This document shows positions 1-6,896 of a DNA stretch of 17,347 nt, one piece after another. The stretch spans positions 1-17,347 of the forward strand of contig JAWVFT010000105.1 in NCBI GenBank assembly GCA_033855775.1, read 5' to 3'. The position numbers and the translations under genes were made by a program. Numbering within the stretch: position 1 is the stretch's first letter; each line of letters starts with the position of its first letter. The DNA is from DASVTR01 sp033855775 (GTDB lineage Bacteria > Acidobacteriota > Blastocatellia > Pyrinomonadales > Pyrinomonadaceae). The notes below the pieces were generated by a model. The model was given only the letters and a program-made list of their open reading frames with translations, ran no database searches and was not told where the DNA came from.

Positions 1-1
1 C

Positions 2-700
2 GTCTGGCTGGCCGTCGAGATTGAGTCGAAGGTTGAGGCGGGGCGTGGCATCGCGGAAATCTGGTGCGACCGCTTGCAGGGCCTGGCGCGCGTCTGCAAT
101 TTCCCGCGCCCGCGCCTGTGGCTCGTCTCGCCCGAAGGCTTCACGGCGGAGGCCGTCGAGTTGTTGAACGAGCGCGGGGCATATTCGGCCAGCCGTCGCC
201 AGTTGGAGTTGCTGGCCACGCGCCTGAGCGCGGATTCGATGCTGGCGCGGACGGCTGAGGCATCCGACGAGTTTGAGATGGTGATACCGATGGGCGACGA
301 TGCGGAGTTGATTGCGGCGCACACGGTCGAGCAGATTGCGCGCCGGATAGACTTTCAACCCGAAGCCATCAACCAGATTAAGACCGCTCTGGTCGAAGCC
401 TGCATCAACGCGGCGGAGCATAGTCTCAGCCCCGACCGAAAAATTTATCAACGCTTTCGCGTAGAAAGTGATAGATTAGTCGTCACGGTTTCCAGTCGCG
501 GCGTCGTGCCGCCCGGTTTGAACGCCCAGAGCAGCACGAACGGCGCTTCGCATGAGAACGGCAACGGCTCGCGCGAGGCGCCCAAAGAACGGCGCGGTTG
601 GGGATTGAAGCTTATCAAGAGCCTGATGGATGAAGTTGAATTCGAGCGCGTTGACGACGGCACGCGCTTGCGTATGACCAAGTATTTGCGTAAATCGTGA
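2..700 (+). CDS. RsbW-like anti-sigma kinase with extra N-terminal domain (5' partial)
   Basis: The frame is open to the left edge, so the start lies outside the window; a TTG at 74 is an unlikely start because similar-looking protein continues upstream. The C-terminal part (about 270-700) is a GHKL ATPase of the RsbW/SpoIIAB type: the N box reads ALVEACINAAEHS and a G2-like motif reads RRGWGLKLIKSLMDE. Such proteins bind and phosphorylate STAS antagonists and release or hold a sigma factor or other partner. The G1 box, normally DxGxG, reads VSSRGVVPPG, so the usual Asp is replaced; ATP binding may be altered. A Ser/Asn/Gly-rich insert precedes G2. The N-terminal part (2-240) has EIESK followed by LWLVSPEGFTAEAVELL, which recalls the end of Mrr-like nuclease-fold domains, but this is tentative. 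An STAS gene follows 148 bp downstream and is the likely partner. Confidence 0.8.
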   Translation, partial: VWLAVEIESKVEAGRGIAEIWCDRLQGLARVCNFPRPRLWLVSPEGFTAEAVELLNERGAYSASRRQLELLATRLSADSMLARTAEASDEFEMVIPMGDDAELIAAHTVEQIARRIDFQPEAINQIKTALVEACINAAEHSLSPDRKIYQRFRVESDRLVVTVSSRGVVPPGLNAQSSTNGASHENGNGSREAPKERRGWGLKLIKSLMDEVEFERVDDGTRLRMTKYLRKS

Positions 701-830
701 AGAGCCGCGAATCGTAAATCACCAACGATGAAACGCAGTTTGTTTTATCTCTCGACATTGATGATTGTCCTTAGCTGATTCTCGGATTCTCAAGACTCTC
801 CCGACAAGAAAAAGATTTCCCATTTTAGTA

Positions 831-839
831 AGAGAGGGG
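831..839 (+). promoter_or_regulatory. Ribosome binding site that decides the STAS start
   Basis: AGAGAGGGG lies 9 nt before the ATG at 849. This purine-rich site favours 849 over an in-frame TTG at 765, which has no such site and would add 28 residues unlike an STAS domain. Confidence 0.65.
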
Positions 840-848
840 CTTACTGCA

Positions 849-1238
849 ATGGCTGAATCATCCACGCCCAATCAAGTGCGGTCGCGCCTGATTGGAGACA
901 TGGCTGTCATTTATGCCGGGGACTATCTCAACAAGTTGAGCGGCGAGCGGATTGAGCGCGAGTGCCGCAGACAGTTGGCCGCAGGCTGCCGCGGGCTGGT
1001 CATCAACTTCAGAGAGACGGGGCTGGTCAACAGCATCGGCATCTCTATCCTGCTCGGCGTCATCGACGCCGCCGAAGCCACCGGCGCGCAACTCGTCTTT
1101 TCAGATGTCAACAAGACGACCATAGAGCTTTTCGAGATGCTCGGGCTGACGCGTCATGTCGCGCTCGTGAAGAACGAGGAGGAAGCTCTCAACACGTTGA
1201 GCGAGTTTGCCAGCGCGCCGGACGCGGCAGGCCACTGA
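849..1238 (+). CDS. STAS-domain anti-anti-sigma factor (SpoIIAA/RsbV family)
   Basis: A 129-residue protein, a usual length for a single STAS domain. The strand-helix pattern runs RSRLIGDMAVIYAGDYL, GCRGLVINFRETGLVNSIGISILLGVI and AQLVFSDVNKTTIELFEMLGL. Ser62 in LVNSIG sits where SpoIIAA and RsbV carry the phosphorylated Ser of the DSxG motif; here the Asp is Asn. In the family, the unphosphorylated form binds the anti-sigma kinase and frees its target. The gene follows an RsbW-like gene and precedes a GAF-HD-GYP gene by 14 bp, so the latter two are probably co-transcribed. TCGACATTGA at 752-761 differs by one base from the -35 region shared by two promoters near 14.5-14.7 kb, but I see no matching -10. 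The family call is firm; the target of the switch is unknown. Confidence 0.9.
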   Translation: MAESSTPNQVRSRLIGDMAVIYAGDYLNKLSGERIERECRRQLAAGCRGLVINFRETGLVNSIGISILLGVIDAAEATGAQLVFSDVNKTTIELFEMLGLTRHVALVKNEEEALNTLSEFASAPDAAGH

Positions 1239-1252
1239 GAATTGTTTTGACG

Positions 1253-2521
1253 ATGCGCGAAAACATGCAAAAGCTGATTCACACTTTCGCTGCGCTCGCA
1301 GACCTCGGGCAGGAGATTGCGGACACCAGCGATTTTCAGGAGATGATGCGCTCTTCGCTTCATCTCCTGCTCGGCACGCTGGCTATCAGGCGCGGAGCCA
1401 TCGCCGAATACGTCGCGGAGCTTCAGCATTTGCGTTTCGTGGCGACGCGCAGTCCCGTCGAAGAGTTGCCCGCAGACCTTGAGTTGGACGCGGATGAAGT
1501 CGAGGGCTTGTTGAGCCTCGGCCTCTGCGGGCTGACGAGAGACGCGGAGACTCCGGCCTTCGCGCGCTTCGTTGAAGAGCACAAGAGCGTGCTCGACGCT
1601 TTGGCGGTCGAGTTGATTGTTCCGCTCATCGTGCGCGGCGAGTTAATCGGCCTCGTGTTGCTCGGCGGCAAGATGAGCGCGGAAGCATTCACGGCGGAAG
1701 ACCGCGATGTCGTCTGCTCTATGGCGCGTCACATCGGCGTCGGGATGCACACGCATCGCCTGCTCGCGGAACTCGAACAGCGGGCCGAAGAGAATCGCCG
1801 CCTGTACGAAGGGATGCGCGAGATTTACAGGGACACCGTGCGCGCCTTTGCCGCCGCCATCGATTGCAAGGACAAGTACACGCAGGGCCACTCGGAGCGC
1901 GTCGGCAAGTACAGCGAGATAATCGCGCGCGAGATGGGTTGGACGGAAGAGGAGATTGAAGGCATCTCGATTGCCGGATACTTGCACGACATCGGCAAGC
2001 TCGTCGTCGAGCGCGACATACTGAACGCGCCCTACAGGATTGACGCCAAGCAGTCGAGCGAGTTGAATCGTCACCCTGCGGCGGGCTTTGAAATCCTCTC
2101 GCCGATTCGTCATCCTTACGCGGACATCTCCCTGATGGCGCGCTATCATCACGAGCGGCCAGACGGGCGCGGCTACCCGGACGGCCTGACCGCCGAAGAG
2201 ATTCCGCTCGGCGCAAAGATTGTGGCTCTGGCCGATTCCTTTGACGCGATGACGACCGACCGGCCCTACAAGCGACGGCGCGAGATTATAGACGTGATTG
2301 AAGATTTCAGGCGCAACACGGGCAAGCAGTTTGACGCGAAAGTCGTCGCGGCCCTCTGTCGCGCCATCCTGAAAGAGACGCTCGGCGCCACGAAAGACCG
2401 CCGCATACACAAGCTGCTCGGCAAAGGCTACATCGACCCCGAAACCACTCTGCCACTGCTCCAGGAACTCATCTCAGACCTCGAATCCGGCGCGTTCGCC
2501 ACCGTCGCAGGCCACGCTTAG
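1253..2521 (+). CDS. GAF-HD-GYP protein, probable c-di-GMP phosphodiesterase
   Basis: A 422-residue soluble protein. Residues about 10-170 look like a GAF sensor domain, including LIVPLIVRGELIGLVLLGGK. A short helical linker with heptad character (ELEQRAEENRRLYEGMRE) leads to an HD-GYP domain at about 195-380. All signature parts are present: HDIGK at 245-249, HHE at 299-301, DGRGYP at 304-309, and LADSFDAMTTDRPY at 326-339. In characterised members these residues bind the metals and hydrolyse c-di-GMP to pGpG or GMP. The ATG at 1253 was chosen because it is the first in frame after the STAS stop (14 bp away); its ribosome site is weak, and ATG 1265 is an alternative. Position behind an anti-sigma kinase/STAS pair suggests the switch and c-di-GMP level respond to the same cues, though no physical link can be shown. 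Confidence 0.93.
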   Translation: MRENMQKLIHTFAALADLGQEIADTSDFQEMMRSSLHLLLGTLAIRRGAIAEYVAELQHLRFVATRSPVEELPADLELDADEVEGLLSLGLCGLTRDAETPAFARFVEEHKSVLDALAVELIVPLIVRGELIGLVLLGGKMSAEAFTAEDRDVVCSMARHIGVGMHTHRLLAELEQRAEENRRLYEGMREIYRDTVRAFAAAIDCKDKYTQGHSERVGKYSEIIAREMGWTEEEIEGISIAGYLHDIGKLVVERDILNAPYRIDAKQSSELNRHPAAGFEILSPIRHPYADISLMARYHHERPDGRGYPDGLTAEEIPLGAKIVALADSFDAMTTDRPYKRRREIIDVIEDFRRNTGKQFDAKVVAALCRAILKETLGATKDRRIHKLLGKGYIDPETTLPLLQELISDLESGAFATVAGHA

Positions 2522-2625
2522 CTCAAAATTCAGACTTGTGCGAGTTTAGAACGGCCCGTCCCCGCCGCTTCGACTTGTGGGAGCAGTCTGCGACAGCCTT
2601 TTTAACGGCATTTGCGTAATTCTAT
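2522..2625. other. Short intergenic stretch after the HD-GYP gene
   Basis: No gene is visible. A 12-base near-repeat, GACTTGTGCGAG and GACTTGTGGGAG, occurs about 39 bp apart (near 2532 and 2571). CCTTTTTAA follows only weak pairing, so I do not call a terminator for the plus-strand gene. Confidence 0.4.
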
Positions 2626-3087
2626 GCCGCCGGAGCCACTTCCCGCCCTGCTGAAATCAATTTCCGCGCTGCTAAAATGAGTTGTCACCCCGCTGAAACC
2701 GATTCCGACGCTGCTGAAATGGATTCTGACGCTGCGGAAACCAATTCCAACACTGCTGAAATGAGTTCTGACCTTGCTGAAACTAATTCTGACGCTGCTG
2801 AAATGAGTTCCAACACTGCTGGAACCAATTCCGACGGCGCTGAAGCCAATTCCAACGCTGCTGGAATCAATTCTGACAGTGCTAACGTGAGTTCTGACGC
2901 TGCTGAAGTCAATTCTGAGGCCGCTGAAATGAATTCCGACGATGCGGAAGCCAATTCCAACACTGCGGAAACTGATTCTGACGGTGTGGAAATCAATTCC
3001 GAGGCTGCGGAAGGCGGTTTTTACAGTGTGGATGCCGTTTTTTGTCGTGCGGGCGAGAGTTGGGAAGGCGCGTCGGTCATTTTGACA
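2626..3087. repeat. Degenerate 21-bp tandem array, 22 units, no indels
   Basis: Cutting the sequence every 21 bp from 2626 gives 22 consecutive units with no register change. The core units (2689-3003) fit NNNGCTGAANNNAATTCYRAC; the first three and last four units are eroded but keep the register. Within the core, positions 4-9 and 16-21 are well conserved, while triplets 1 and 4 vary most. Triplet 4 alternates ATG and ACC/ACT from 2668 to 2835, a partial 42-bp higher-order repeat. One plus frame is open from 2620 to 3153 and would give 7-residue units like AAEMNSD, rich in Ala, Asp, Glu, Asn and Ser, with no signal peptide. There is no ribosome site at its first ATG (2677), and the frame runs through the terminator at 3103-3136, so coding is doubtful. 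The array lies between convergent genes. Confidence 0.9.
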
Positions 3088-3102
3088 CGGGAGTCCGCGC
3101 GC

Positions 3103-3136
3103 AAAAATGAGGACCGAGCGTTGGCTCAGTCCTCAT
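3103..3136 (-). terminator. Intrinsic terminator of the subtilase transcript
   Basis: Arms 3107-3119 and 3124-3136 are 13 nt long, with one mismatch and a 4-nt loop. Read on the minus strand, the stem begins ATGAGGACTGAGC and ends in a run of T (3107-3103). It lies 71 bp after the subtilase stop codon. The plus-strand side lacks a T run, so it acts mainly on minus-strand transcripts. Confidence 0.85.
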
Positions 3137-3207
3137 TCAGGCTCGTTCGTTGATAAAGCTGCGGGGCGAGGGAAGCGCGCGGTTGAGCCGTGCGCTTCGT
3201 CGCCGGG

Positions 3208-4047
3208 TTATGGGGCGATGAAGAGCGACGGCACGGGCTGTTCGTTGCTGATGCCGAGGTTCTGTATGGTGGCCGTGCTGGTGGAGCTTTTGATGATGTA
3301 CCAGTTGCCCTCGCCGCCGCGCCAGATGGCTACGTCGGTCACGCCGTCGCCGTCGTAGTCGCCGGGGACGGGCATGTCGCCTGAGTTGCCCCAGTTTTGG
3401 ACTCTGGCCGTGTTGGTCTGGCTGTTCAGGATGTGCCAGTTGCCGGTGGAAGGACGAAAGACCGCGAGGTCTGCGCGCCCGTCGCCGTCGTAATCGCCCG
3501 CGACGGGTTTGTCCGCGCCTTCGCCCCAACTGCGCGTCAGGACTGTATTGTTGGAACTGCGTATGACGTACCAGTTGCCCTCCGAGGGACGCCAGACGGC
3601 GATGTCCGTCTTGCCGTCGCCGTCGTAGTCAGCAGGCACTAGCTTGTCGCCAGCCTGTCCCCAACCTCTGACGGTTGACGCGCCGTTCGAGCTTTGCCGT
3701 ATGTACCAGTTGCCTTCGGAGGCGCGGAAGACAGCGACATCCGCCAGACCGTCGCCGTCATAATCGGCAGGGACGGGCTGGTCTGCGCCGCCGCCCCAGT
3801 TCTTCAAATTGACGGCGCCGTTCGAGCTATTGATGATGTACCAGTTGCCCTCGTTCTTGCGGAAGATGGCGATGTCTATGCGCCCGTCGCCGTCGTAGTC
3901 AGCGGGAACGGCCACGTCGCTGAGACTGCTGCTGCCCCACTGCGTCTGCGTGTTCGGCGTTCCTTCGGAGCCGTTGCCGATTGACCAGATGCCCGTCGCC
4001 GGGTTCCAGATGGCAATCTCCGTCTTGCCGTCGCCGCTGAAATCGAA
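3208..4047 (-). repeat. Six FG-GAP/VCBS coding repeats in the subtilase
   Basis: The segment encodes six repeat units of about 132-141 bp. Each carries a near-identical DNA stretch on the plus strand, CCGTCGCCGTCGTAGTC or close variants, ending near 3360, 3498, 3630, 3762, 3900 and 4041. The same word recurs in the repeats at 10080-10978. Confidence 0.85.
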
Positions 4048-5358
4048 AGCGACCGTCAGCTTGCGAATGGCGCGGGCGACGTTCAACCGACCATTTGTGA
4101 CGACCAACCCTTGCCACTGCGGCAGCACGTCAACGGTCGTCATCAAAGCGGCTTTGATGGAAGCGGGAGAGAGCGACGGCCTGTAGGCCGCGAGCAGGGC
4201 AGCCGCGCCCGCCGTGTGCGGCGAGGCCATCGAAGTCCCGCTGAAGTTTGAATAAGACGTGTCGCTGTTATTGACTGAACTCAGGATGTTGGAACCGGGC
4301 GCGGCCAAATCAACGCTCACTGCGCCCCAGTTGGAGAAGGACGAGCGCGCGTCCGTGCTGGTCGAAGAAGCGACCGCGAGAATGCTCGGCGAATCGTAGC
4401 TGGCCGGATAAGAAGGCGTCGTCTCTATGTTGCGCCCGTCGTTGCCCGCGGCGAAGACGTTGAGGATGCCCGCGTTGCCTGTGGCGTCAATCGCGTCCTT
4501 TAAAACCTGGTCATAGGCGGCGGCTTCAGGCGGCCCGCCCCAACTGTTGTTGGTGACGCGAATGTTGACCCCGCGATTCTTCATCATCGTCACATACTGA
4601 AAGCAGAGAGCAGCGTTGGCGGCGGTCGCGTTGCCCGCCGCGTCGTGCAGCTTGACGGCCATCAAGCGCACGTTCCAGTTGACGCCGACCACGCCCTTGC
4701 CGTTATTGCCGACGCCGCCGATGGTGCCAGCGACGTGCGTGCCGTGATTGTAATCGTCAATCGGATTGCTGTTGGCGTTGGCGAAGTTGTAGCCGTAGTA
4801 ATCGTCCACGTAACCGTTGGCGTCGTCGTCAATGCCGTTGCCCTGAATCTCGCCGGGGTTGTGCCACATGTTGGCCGCAACGTCTTCGTGCGTGTAGCGA
4901 ATGCCTGTGTCGATGATGGCGACGACGACCTGCGCGCTCCCCGTCGAGCGGTCCCATGCGGCGGGAGCCTGAATCTTGAACATGCCGTACATCTGCGCCT
5001 GCGTGAAGCTAGGGTCGTTGGGCGTCGCGTTCAAATGATAAATGTAGTTGGGCTGCGCGGCGACGACGCCGGGCAGTTTTTGATATTGCTCAAGGGCTTC
5101 GCCGACGGTCATCCCTTTGGGCAAGCGAACGTGCTGCCAACCGATGAAAGGAATCTCTTCGACGACGCTCGCGCCGATTTGCGCGTTGGCCGAAGCGGCA
5201 GCGGACGAAGACGCGCCGCCTTCGAACTTGACCAGCAACTCGCCTTCGACGTGCGCCGGGGCGAGCGCAGCTTCGCCGGTTCGCGGGCTGATGATGCCCG
5301 TGACCTGAACGACGGCGGCGAGCAGCATCAAGAGAAACAGTAATTTGATTTTCTTCAT
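3208..5358 (-). CDS. Secreted subtilisin-like serine protease (S8) with C-terminal FG-GAP/VCBS repeats
   Basis: A 716-residue exported protease. The ATG at 5358 is preceded by AAGGAC and begins a signal peptide (KKIKLLFLLMLLAAVVQVTG). Residues about 35-108 resemble an inhibitor-I9-like propeptide (EGELLVKFEGG to GVVAAQPNYIY). The S8 catalytic triad is complete: Asp150 in VAIIDTG, His205 in HGTHVAGTIG, Ser376 in GTSMASPH; the oxyanion Asn306 is in AAGNDG. Six FG-GAP-type repeats (about 438-716) follow, each with a D-x-x-G-D-G-x-x-D calcium-loop motif and a GNWYI-type motif. In other proteins such modules form propeller-like, calcium-binding structures. The gene lies 84 bp downstream of the VKOR gene and probably shares its transcript. 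It has a single Cys (252), so it is unlikely to be a disulfide client itself. Confidence 0.95.
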   Translation of the reverse strand: MKKIKLLFLLMLLAAVVQVTGIISPRTGEAALAPAHVEGELLVKFEGGASSSAAASANAQIGASVVEEIPFIGWQHVRLPKGMTVGEALEQYQKLPGVVAAQPNYIYHLNATPNDPSFTQAQMYGMFKIQAPAAWDRSTGSAQVVVAIIDTGIRYTHEDVAANMWHNPGEIQGNGIDDDANGYVDDYYGYNFANANSNPIDDYNHGTHVAGTIGGVGNNGKGVVGVNWNVRLMAVKLHDAAGNATAANAALCFQYVTMMKNRGVNIRVTNNSWGGPPEAAAYDQVLKDAIDATGNAGILNVFAAGNDGRNIETTPSYPASYDSPSILAVASSTSTDARSSFSNWGAVSVDLAAPGSNILSSVNNSDTSYSNFSGTSMASPHTAGAAALLAAYRPSLSPASIKAALMTTVDVLPQWQGLVVTNGRLNVARAIRKLTVAFDFSGDGKTEIAIWNPATGIWSIGNGSEGTPNTQTQWGSSSLSDVAVPADYDGDGRIDIAIFRKNEGNWYIINSSNGAVNLKNWGGGADQPVPADYDGDGLADVAVFRASEGNWYIRQSSNGASTVRGWGQAGDKLVPADYDGDGKTDIAVWRPSEGNWYVIRSSNNTVLTRSWGEGADKPVAGDYDGDGRADLAVFRPSTGNWHILNSQTNTARVQNWGNSGDMPVPGDYDGDGVTDVAIWRGGEGNWYIIKSSTSTATIQNLGISNEQPVPSLFIAP

Positions 5359-5442
5359 AACAGGGAAGTCCTTATCGGTATCCGGTTGTGCGACTAATTG
5401 AGAAACTAAGCGACGACGTAGAGCGCGCAATCTCGCGCCTCT

Positions 5443-5928
5443 TTATCTTGCGCGGAAGAAACGACCGGCCAGCGCGATTGCCATCAAACAGAAAGTGACG
5501 GCAGCCGAAAGCAGGCAGAACTGGCACCACTTGCCAATCACGAACGCCTGCACGTAGATGAGAAACAGCGAAGCCAATGTCATCGCTGCGACTAGATAAA
5601 AGAGCAACGTGCGCGCAACGTGATAACGATAGAGCGCGAGCGTCGCCAGACTGAAGACCGTGAAGTAGGCTGCGGCGCCGAAGGCCGCCAGCGGCAGCCC
5701 GCCGACGGTCGCGTAGGAACTCGTCAGCACCTCTTCGCAGCCCATGGTGACGGTGCATTGTACACCCTGCCCCGTGAGATGCTTAATCGTCAGGTAGAGA
5801 GCGTCAACGAGGCCGACCAGCGAGAGGATGGCAGAGGCAATGTAGAGCCGCTGGCCGCCGGAAGGCGCACGCGATTCCCGTGTCGCGCTTTCTCTGGCGG
5901 GGCCGCTCGAAGGCTTTCTGGCGCTCAC
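5443..5928 (-). CDS. Vitamin K epoxide reductase (VKOR) family membrane protein
   Basis: A 161-residue protein with about four membrane helices (roughly 28-50, 76-99, 105-128, 131-156). It carries the VKOR cysteines: a loop pair Cys58 and Cys64 (QCTVTMGCEEVL), and the active CxxC Cys135-Cys138 in KWCQFCLLS. Bacterial VKORs replace DsbB: they reoxidise a DsbA-like thiol oxidase and pass electrons to quinone. The start is GTG at 5928, which overlaps the stop of the upstream DsbA-like gene by 4 nt (GTGA), so the two are translationally coupled. The pairing with DsbA strongly supports the call. No fused thioredoxin domain is present; the partner is the separate gene. Confidence 0.92.
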   Translation of the reverse strand: MSARKPSSGPARESATRESRAPSGGQRLYIASAILSLVGLVDALYLTIKHLTGQGVQCTVTMGCEEVLTSSYATVGGLPLAAFGAAAYFTVFSLATLALYRYHVARTLLFYLVAAMTLASLFLIYVQAFVIGKWCQFCLLSAAVTFCLMAIALAGRFFRAR

Positions 5929-6671
5929 TGGTTTCTGGGGTCGAGCATGAAGTCAATCGCTTTGCGCATCATCTCCGGGGTCATCGCTTCGGGCTTCAGT
6001 TGACGACCGTTGACGAAGAGCGTCGGCGTTCCGAGCACGCCGAGGGCTTGCGCGCGTTGGCGGTCGGCGGCAATCCTGACATCGGCGTCATTATTATCGA
6101 GGTCGCGCACGAAGCGTTCAACGTCGAGGCCCAACTCGCGCGCGTACTTGATGAAAATCTCGCGGGCGTTATCCGCTTCGGCCCAGTCGGTTTGCGTCTC
6201 GTAAAGGCGGTCGTGCATCTCCCAGTATTTATTCTGAAGGCCAGCGGCTTCGGCGGCGTGCGCGGCAACGAGCGCGTGCTTATGCTTCTCCGTAATCGGG
6301 TAGTGACGAAAGATGAGGCGGAGGCGGTCGTGATACTCGCTCTCAATCTTCTTCAGTTCACTAAAGAGCGCGCGGCAGGGCGGACACTGGTAATCGCCAA
6401 ACTCTTCGAGCGTGATTTTCGCGTTGGCCGCGCCGCGCACATGCGGCGGCTGCGCACCGGGCGCGCTTGCGCCAAGCGGGGCGTAAGGCGACGCGCCGGA
6501 TGCCGTCTGGTTCGTCGTTGGTGATGAGTTTTCGCTCGTCGAAGTCGCGGGCGGCGGCGTAGAGAATTGCGACCCGTTCGAGTTTTTGGCTGAACGAGTG
6601 AAGACCAGAACTGAAGCCACTGCGAGGGCTAAAACCGCGCCGATAATAGCGAAGGGTAGATAACGTCTCAT
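5925..6671 (-). CDS. DsbA-like thiol:disulfide oxidoreductase, membrane-anchored
   Basis: A 248-residue protein with an N-terminal membrane anchor or signal (residues 5-25), then a Ser/Thr/Pro-rich linker (about 30-78) and a DsbA/thioredoxin-4-type domain. The active site is Cys96-Pro-Pro-Cys99 (DYQCPPCRALF), and the cis-proline loop is GTPTLFVNG with Pro216. It would introduce disulfides into exported proteins and be recycled by the VKOR encoded immediately downstream. The ATG at 6671 lacks a ribosome site but lies only 9 nt after a good -10 element, consistent with a leaderless message. Neighbouring secreted proteins at 6897-8669, 9360-9812 and 10080-13976 contain several Cys and are plausible clients. 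Confidence 0.92.
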   Translation of the reverse strand: MRRYLPFAIIGAVLALAVASVLVFTRSAKNSNGSQFSTPPPATSTSENSSPTTNQTASGASPYAPLGASAPGAQPPHVRGAANAKITLEEFGDYQCPPCRALFSELKKIESEYHDRLRLIFRHYPITEKHKHALVAAHAAEAAGLQNKYWEMHDRLYETQTDWAEADNAREIFIKYARELGLDVERFVRDLDNNDADVRIAADRQRAQALGVLGTPTLFVNGRQLKPEAMTPEMMRKAIDFMLDPRNQ

Positions 6672-6710
6672 GGGATTGTGATATTACAAGAGTTCACTGA
6701 AAGTTGCCAA
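6672..6710 (-). promoter_or_regulatory. Promoter of the dsbA-VKOR-subtilase unit
   Basis: On the minus strand, TTGGCA (6710-6705), an 18-nt spacer, then TAATAT (6686-6681). Only CACAATCCC separates the -10 from the ATG at 6671. Transcription would therefore start 0-5 nt before the start codon. Confidence 0.55.
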
Positions 6711-6766
6711 TCAGGGCAGCCAATGATGGACGGCAGTAAAGCTAAAGGGAATGAGACTTTGAGAAG

Positions 6767-6808
6767 CGAAAGATGAAACGCCCGCGAGCGCGAGCGTTTC
6801 ATCCTTCG
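6767..6808 (-). terminator. Hairpin, probable terminator of the amine-oxidase-like gene
   Basis: Arms 6767-6781 and 6794-6808 are 15 nt with one mismatch; the core GATGAAACGC/GCGTTTCATC is perfect. The loop is 12 nt and GC-rich. It lies about 88 bp after the minus-strand stop at 6897. No T run follows on either strand, so termination is inferred from position and stem strength. Confidence 0.5.
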
Positions 6809-6896
6809 TCATTGATGTCCGGCGGTTGAGTGTTGATAGGCTGAGAGGCGTCAACGCGAAAGCAAGTTTCGCCGTCGTCGCTTCACCCTTTGGCCG

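Noticed and set aside
1643..2410. Minus-strand frame opposite the HD-GYP gene
   Set aside because: The plus strand carries the full HD-GYP signature; the minus frame is an antisense shadow.
2626..3087. CRISPR array
   Set aside because: The units are contiguous 21-bp degenerate repeats with no unique spacers, and no cas gene is near.
2677..3153. 158-residue repeat protein as a gene
   Set aside because: No ribosome site, no signal peptide, low-complexity sequence, and the frame crosses the terminator of the opposite gene; kept as a repeat instead.
4645..5343. Long plus-strand open frame opposite the subtilase
   Set aside because: It is antisense to the signal peptide, propeptide and catalytic part of a clearly real gene; its composition is that of a mirror frame.
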